The position numbers and the translations under genes were made by a program. The notes below the pieces were generated by a model that was not told the DNA's origin, did not search any database, and saw nothing but the letters and a program-made list of their open reading frames with translations. Below are positions 23,940-27,696 of a stretch of 27,696 nucleotides of DNA, in pieces (position 1 is the stretch's first letter; the number at the start of each line of letters is the position of its first letter). This stretch comes from UKL13-2 sp038236905 (lineage in GTDB: Bacteria > Pseudomonadota > Gammaproteobacteria > Burkholderiales > Usitatibacteraceae), in the NCBI GenBank assembly GCA_038236905.1, contig JBBRZG010000039.1, positions 1 through 27,696 on the forward strand, in the 5' to 3' direction.

Positions 23940-24836
23940 TTACACCATCTGTGTGTCTAGGAAAGTATCAAAGGCCATATTGAACTCGGTTTCAACTTCA
24001 AAATAGGGCAGCGCGCCCGCGGTAAAAATACTAAAAAACCAATTGGGTTTTTTCTCGATCATAAATTTGCCTCGATAGTCCGTGAAGTCACCGCGCGTGC
24101 CGTGCGACATCCATATCGGCATGTTGAGCGCCTCATAAACCGTGTGAATGTCCGCGCTAAAAAGATGGGCTGACAGGAAATGTAGCGGTGCAAATTTAGC
24201 GCCGGGGTAGCGGGTGGTGAGCACATCGTATGCCCACAATGTCTCGTCAATCGCCTTCGATCCCCAGGTGCGTTGCAGAAAATAGCGAATCACGCCGGGC
24301 CGCGTAAGGCCGCGAAAAATCGCGTCGCTCCAGCCGGGCCGCGGACCAACGAACAAGCGATAAAGCCACTTGACTTGGCGCGTCGTACCCAGCGGCGCAC
24401 GGCGCTCGCGCGTGCCGCTAAATCCGGTCGGACTCACCAAGGCCAGGCTGCGAAATGTCGTCGGCGATTCCATCGCAGCCCGTGCCAAAAACTCACACGA
24501 CAACGAGACGGCCAAAGCATCAATCGGTGCATTGCCGCAGCGCAGATGAATTTGCGCCACCAACGCGTGCAGCGCATCGGTCATCAGGCGCGGCGTGTAA
24601 GGCCGATCACTACGATCTGAAAAACCATAGCCCGGCAAATCAATGGAGAACACGGTGTGCGTCGCCCGATAATGTTCATGCAAGGGCCGCACTTCAGCGG
24701 CAGATGCAGAGGCATTAACGCTGTGCACCAAGACTAGCGGCGGACCATTGCCCGCCACATAAGCGCTGATCCGGCCAGCAATGCTGTCGAATTCAAATCG
24801 TTCGCCGCTGACGGCCGCGGGCAGGGTCGTTAGCAT
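23940..24836 (-). CDS. Alpha/beta hydrolase fold protein lacking the usual catalytic histidine
   Basis: A 298-residue alpha/beta hydrolase. PPLVLVHSVNASASAAEVRP (32-51) is the oxyanion segment, FSIDLPGYGFSDRS (63-76) the next strand-loop, and ALAVSLSCEF (107-116) the nucleophile elbow with Ser111. GTRGDFTDYR (246-255) supplies Asp250 as the probable acid. The segment that normally reads GHxPxxE is GALPYFE (274-280), so the catalytic histidine position is Ala275 and no nearby histidine replaces it. It may be a non-hydrolytic binder or use another residue. The start was set at ATG 24834-24836, where homology begins; a TTG at 24863 and GTG at 24842 are alternatives. It lies 115 bases upstream of the S41-like gene on the same strand. 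Confidence 0.82.
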   Translation of the reverse strand: MLTTLPAAVSGERFEFDSIAGRISAYVAGNGPPLVLVHSVNASASAAEVRPLHEHYRATHTVFSIDLPGYGFSDRSDRPYTPRLMTDALHALVAQIHLRCGNAPIDALAVSLSCEFLARAAMESPTTFRSLALVSPTGFSGTRERRAPLGTTRQVKWLYRLFVGPRPGWSDAIFRGLTRPGVIRYFLQRTWGSKAIDETLWAYDVLTTRYPGAKFAPLHFLSAHLFSADIHTVYEALNMPIWMSHGTRGDFTDYRGKFMIEKKPNWFFSIFTAGALPYFEVETEFNMAFDTFLDTQMV

Positions 24837-25086
24837 GCGCACGCCACGACCTTGGCATGACAAAGAGCGTAAACGAGATGATCTTCACCGCTGGTAAAAG
24901 TCAGCTTGGTGCGGCAGAAAGATGGTGATGGCGATGGCATGATGCTGAATCCAATGAGCGCAATATTTAGCGGCAAAAAAATACTCTAATACTGGCGGGC
25001 GTTATGAAGCATTTATAGCTTGAGGCGGTCGCCAATCAACGAGGGTGAGCGGCCGAATTAATACTTTTGCAGCAGGTGGAGAGTGC

Positions 25087-25212
25087 ATGATGAGCAGCAA
25101 CTTTTACAAGGCTAACCATAGCGCACGCGGCTATCGGCGAAATAAATCAACTTATAATGGCAGCCATTGTTTGCTCAAGATGATCGCTGCATACAAGCGC
25201 ATCGTCGTATAA
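25087..25212 (+). CDS. Possible small basic protein of 41 residues
   Basis: ATG-ATG at 25087-25092 is preceded by GGTGGAGAG (25075-25083), a good ribosome site for the second ATG. The frame ends at TAA 25210-25212 and gives a basic 41-residue peptide (MMSSNFYKANHSARGYRR...) with no recognisable domain. Against it: the probable -10 box of the next gene lies inside it, and composition looks like non-coding DNA. Confidence 0.22.
   Translation: MMSSNFYKANHSARGYRRNKSTYNGSHCLLKMIAAYKRIVV
25153..25158 (+). promoter_or_regulatory. Probable -10 box ahead of the unknown 169-residue protein gene
   Basis: TATAAT is a perfect match to the sigma-70 -10 consensus, 94 bases before the ATG at 25247. The -35 region at 17-base spacing (GCTATC) is poor. 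Confidence 0.35.
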
Positions 25213-25246
25213 AAAATTTTCGCATCATCTACTTTAAAGAAACCCA

Positions 25247-25756
25247 ATGTCTGAAAGTACCAGTCTGTCCGCCGCTGAATCCGCCCCGACCCCGATCACC
25301 GAAGACCGCCTGTGGCATGACGATGGTTGGTGCGCGCGCGTGATCAAGAACGAAGATGACGACGGCTGGGCGGTGGAAATGACCAAAGATGGCGAGCCCG
25401 AGCCGGGTCTTACCGTGCCATGGACGATGGGCCGCGACAAGAAAAATCCCAAGCCGCTCAATGTTGCCGCATTTCATGTTTTGCTACGTGCGGCGCGCGA
25501 AATTCGCATGCGGCATGAGCATCAACTGCATGCATCACTCAACAAAAAAGTGGTGGTGAGGGTTAACGATGCCGATATCGTGGTGACGCTAGCGATTGTT
25601 CCCGATGAAGACTCGCCCTATGCAACCCTCACCGCACGCCCCGGGCGCGATCGCGGCGCCGCGGCGCTGGCCGAGGTGCGGGTCGCGGCATCGTTCAAGC
25701 TAACGGACGCGAGCGCGATAGCGTGGATTGAAAATGGCTTCGAGCGGCCCGCATAG
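25247..25756 (+). CDS. Uncharacterised 169-residue cytoplasmic protein
   Basis: I do not recognise a named family with confidence. The protein has no signal peptide or membrane helix. An acidic, tryptophan-containing N-terminal half includes RLWHDDGWCARVIKNEDDDGWAVEM and the segment VPWTMGRDKKNPKPLNVAAF; a helix (about 74-92: FHVLLRAAREIRMRHEHQL) follows, then beta-rich sequence (KVVVRVNDADIVVTLAIVPDED). The strong codon bias and balanced composition support a real gene, and similar short proteins occur in betaproteobacteria as hypothetical proteins. Start ATG 25247 is preceded by AAAGAAACCCA, a weak ribosome site. A TATAAT box lies 94 bases upstream. It seems to be a single-gene unit. Confidence 0.75.
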   Translation: MSESTSLSAAESAPTPITEDRLWHDDGWCARVIKNEDDDGWAVEMTKDGEPEPGLTVPWTMGRDKKNPKPLNVAAFHVLLRAAREIRMRHEHQLHASLNKKVVVRVNDADIVVTLAIVPDEDSPYATLTARPGRDRGAAALAEVRVAASFKLTDASAIAWIENGFERPA

Positions 25757-26023
25757 TTAGCAGCCGCATTATCTGGGCCGGTTAGGCAGAAGCGTACGCG
25801 GGTGGCTTGCCTTCGGGTACAGACTATTTGCCGGTGTTTATAGAGTCCGCCCAATTTGCATGGGGAAAAATAGCCGTCAGCGACATTAAAAGACTTCGCC
25901 TCGGCGCGCGAGTTAAAAACGAATCCCCGCGACCCATGCGGCGTTTAACGTCTTTATGTCTGGAAACGCCCATCAATGCGGGGGGTTTACATCCCGACCA
26001 GTCGCGCCTGATATCGCCAAGTT

Positions 26024-26071
26024 ACTTCGCAGCTTATTTGCCACTTTACTTGCCACTTAACTCGCCACGTT
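26024..26071. repeat. 12-base direct repeats upstream of the surface-protein gene
   Basis: Three adjacent 12-base units, ATTTGCCACTTT (26036), ACTTGCCACTTA (26048) and ACTCGCCACGTT (26060), share the core GCCAC. A fourth, more decayed unit ACTTCGCAGCTT precedes them at 26024. The spacing of just over one helical turn would suit a regulator binding on one face of DNA. Confidence 0.5.
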
Positions 26072-26148
26072 GCCTCAATTCTCCTTGGCAACCTTCTCAC
26101 CAGATGAATGATCTACGTCGACTGCAGCCTAGTCCCCTATGCAAACAG

Positions 26149-26166
26149 GCCGACGAAAACGTCGGC
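26149..26166. other. Perfect 7-bp hairpin with AAAA loop
   Basis: GCCGACG (26149-26155), AAAA, CGTCGGC (26160-26166). No T-tract follows, so it is not an intrinsic terminator. It sits just upstream of the promoter candidate at 26176 and could be an operator. Confidence 0.45.
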
Positions 26167-26175
26167 AAGTCGGTA

Positions 26176-26203
26176 TTGGATGCGTAGCGAAGGCGTGTAG
26201 AAT
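26176..26203 (+). promoter_or_regulatory. Possible promoter of the surface-protein gene
   Basis: TTGGAT (26176-26181) and TAGAAT (26198-26203) with 16-base spacing; matches to consensus are 3/6 and 5/6. It would give a leader of about 50 bases before the ATG at 26263. Confidence 0.3.
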
Positions 26204-26262
26204 TAAGTCAGGTATGTTGTTAAAAATGCCCACCCTCTAAATTCCAATATAGGAAGAAAAAA

Positions 26263-27696
26263 ATGAAAGCCTGTTACACCAAAAGCCGACTTACCGGTGC
26301 GCTATGCCGCGCACTCGGCGCACTCGGCACTATCAGCACCGTTGTATTCCCCATCACCGCGCACGCTGTCCACCTTAGTCCGAATGGATTGGGGCAAGTG
26401 TTAATTTTTCCGTATTACACGGCACGCACTTTTCTCGGCGGGTCCTTCGGTTCCTACAATACGCTGCTGTCAATTGTTAATACCAGCGACGACACCAAAG
26501 CACTAAAAGTACGCTTTCTCGAAGGGGCGCGCGGCGCGCAGGTGATGAGCTTTAATTTGTTCCTCGCACCCCGCGACACATAGACTGGCGCCGTTGCTGC
26601 GACCGCCGATGGTGCCGCACTGGTGACCAACGACAATTCGTGTATCACCCCGCTTGATCTTTTTAGCGCAGCAAAGAAGAATGAATTCAGCAATAAATCG
26701 TATGCGAGCGATAGCATCAATTCCATTGATCGCACCCGCGAAGGCTACATCGAAGTCGTCGAAATGGGCGTGATCACCGACCCTGCCGTGGTTTCTTATC
26801 TCGTACCCACGGCCGCGGGTGTGCCGACGAATTGTGCTGGGGTGGACGCGCTTGACCCCGCCTCGACGGGCAAGCCACCTGCGCTCAAATTCCCCGCCAC
26901 TTATCTGGCCGCACCGACGGGTGGATTGAGTGGCCGCGCAGTGATTGTAAGCGCCAACGCGGGAGCGAGTTACGGCATGGACGCGGTTGCGTTGGAGCAA
27001 TGGTCTGACAAGGTGCAATACACTGGTATCGGTTCCGACGGCCCGCTGCTAGGGGCGGCCAGCCCCGCGGTGAGCACCGTGATGACATCGGCAGGTGCCG
27101 TCACCGCCACTTGGAGTACCGGTCGCGATGCCGTCTCGGCGGTGCTGATGCGCAGCGCCATCAACAATGAATATGGCTTGGACGCAGGCACACTTTCGCA
27201 GACCGATTGGATCATCACAGCGCCGACTAAGCGCGAACATGTTCCGGCCGGTGTGGGCTCCGCGATTCCGCCTTTTAGTAACCTAAGCAGCAACGGTAGC
27301 GATGGCCCTAACGCCATCGGTTTGACGTGTGACGGCTACACATCGAATATCCGTGATCGAGAGGGGCGCACTACTGGAACGCCGCCGATTGTAATCCAGC
27401 CCGGCGTCATCCCGCCCCGTACGCCGGAACCGCTTTACGGATTTTGCTTTAGCACAACGATAGTTCCGATTCAAAATACAAGCATGCTCGGATCGGTTCA
27501 GACAAGTTATCCGTCGCCTTCAATTCTTAATTTCGCCGCGGCCGCCACCACCACCGGCGGCACCACCACCAACCTACCGGGCGTGCAAGGCCCAAATGGC
27601 TGGCTGCAAATGGCATTTACCCGCGACCCGCTGCCCAAACTCACGCCACTGTCTGCCACGCGTAACGGTATCAAACTCATCACCGGCACCCACTAC
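26263..27696 (+). pseudogene. Exported surface-type protein interrupted by one in-frame TAG (partial at window end)
   Basis: ATG 26263 has AGGAAG upstream and opens a 106-residue frame: a signal peptide (about 1-36, ending AHA) and the start of a mature domain (HLSPNGLGQVLIFPYYTA, NTLLSIVNTSDDTKALKVRFLEG, FNLFLAPRDT). TAG at 26581-26583 ends it. The same frame then stays open without any other stop for 371 codons to the window edge, with protein-like Thr/Ser/Ala/Gly-rich sequence (TGAVAATADGAALVTNDNSC and onward). Related betaproteobacterial proteins, as I recall them, have a tryptophan here (DVWT-like), so TGG to TAG by one base change is the simplest explanation. The downstream part alone has no export signal. 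It is either a recent pseudogene, a sequencing error or a read-through case. The molecular function is unknown; cell-surface or secreted location is inferred. Confidence 0.8.

Larger units (their letters stand above)
24837..25246. other. Intergenic region between the hydrolase and the unknown 169-residue protein
   Basis: A divergent promoter region of about 410 bases. It contains a perfect TATAAT (25153-25158) pointing to the rightward gene and one small frame with a good ribosome site (25087-25212). No other structure stands out. Confidence 0.5.
25757..26262. other. 506-base region upstream of the surface-protein gene
   Basis: No convincing gene. It contains three to four 12-base direct repeats (26024-26071), a perfect hairpin (26149-26166) and a sigma-70-like promoter candidate (26176-26203). 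A frame from a TTG at 25807 to 26187 would give 126 residues but has no ribosome site or recognisable protein pattern. Confidence 0.5.

Noticed and set aside
25807..26187. 126-codon frame starting at TTG
   Set aside because: No ribosome site, no domain, and it runs across direct repeats and a hairpin that look regulatory.
1..27696. tRNA, rRNA, CRISPR arrays, insertion sequences, toxin-antitoxin or phage defence genes
   Set aside because: None was seen on either strand by reading; no transposase, integrase, Cas or nuclease motifs appear in the coding frames.

Overview
The window looks like a chromosomal stretch from a betaproteobacterium (Burkholderiales or Nitrosomonadales level; the genus cannot be read from the sequence). 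The evidence is a Bug-type (TctC) periplasmic binding protein, a glcDEF glycolate oxidase cluster, a MsrC/YebR-type methionine sulfoxide reductase, a LexA box of the CTGT-N8-ACAG type and a DUF423/MOSC/LysE/MAPEG complement typical of that class. No rRNA, tRNA, CRISPR array, transposase, integrase or phage structural gene was seen, so this is mostly ordinary housekeeping and accessory DNA.

Layout. 1-1026: end of a DUF423 membrane protein facing a short MOSC (mARC/YcbX-like) protein. 1270-3764: a two-gene unit made of a YdjI-type SPFH protein with a C-terminal GYF_2 domain and a double zinc-ribbon protein with one C-terminal membrane anchor; this is the best candidate for an under-described system here. 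3890-6678 (minus strand): Y-family DNA polymerase, SDR oxidoreductase and LysE-type exporter, with a perfect LexA box ahead of the polymerase. 6808-7802 (minus): free methionine-R-sulfoxide reductase and a small exported protein with two EF-hand-like loops and a clear intrinsic terminator. 8052-11348: exported oligopeptidase B and an EamA transporter separated by repeats and competing hairpins. 11692-12888: TPR-like protein. 12955-15394: SnoaL-like protein divergent from formate-tetrahydrofolate ligase (fhs). 15654-17664: orphan Bug protein, MAPEG protein and DUF456 protein. 17849-21904: glcD, glcE, glcF. 22265-24836 (minus): an S41-like peptidase without PDZ domain and an alpha/beta hydrolase lacking the usual catalytic histidine. 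25247-25756: unknown 169-residue protein. 26263-window end: exported surface-type protein whose frame is broken by a single in-frame TAG.

How the genes work together. glcDEF form one enzyme complex oxidising glycolate to glyoxylate. Fhs feeds one-carbon units into folate metabolism. The polymerase and probably the SDR 14 bases behind it are under SOS control. The SPFH and zinc-ribbon proteins probably act together at the membrane, by analogy with the YdjG/YdjI proteins of Bacillus. The other genes look like independent single-gene units. All names rest on motif and sequence recognition by eye; no database search was run.
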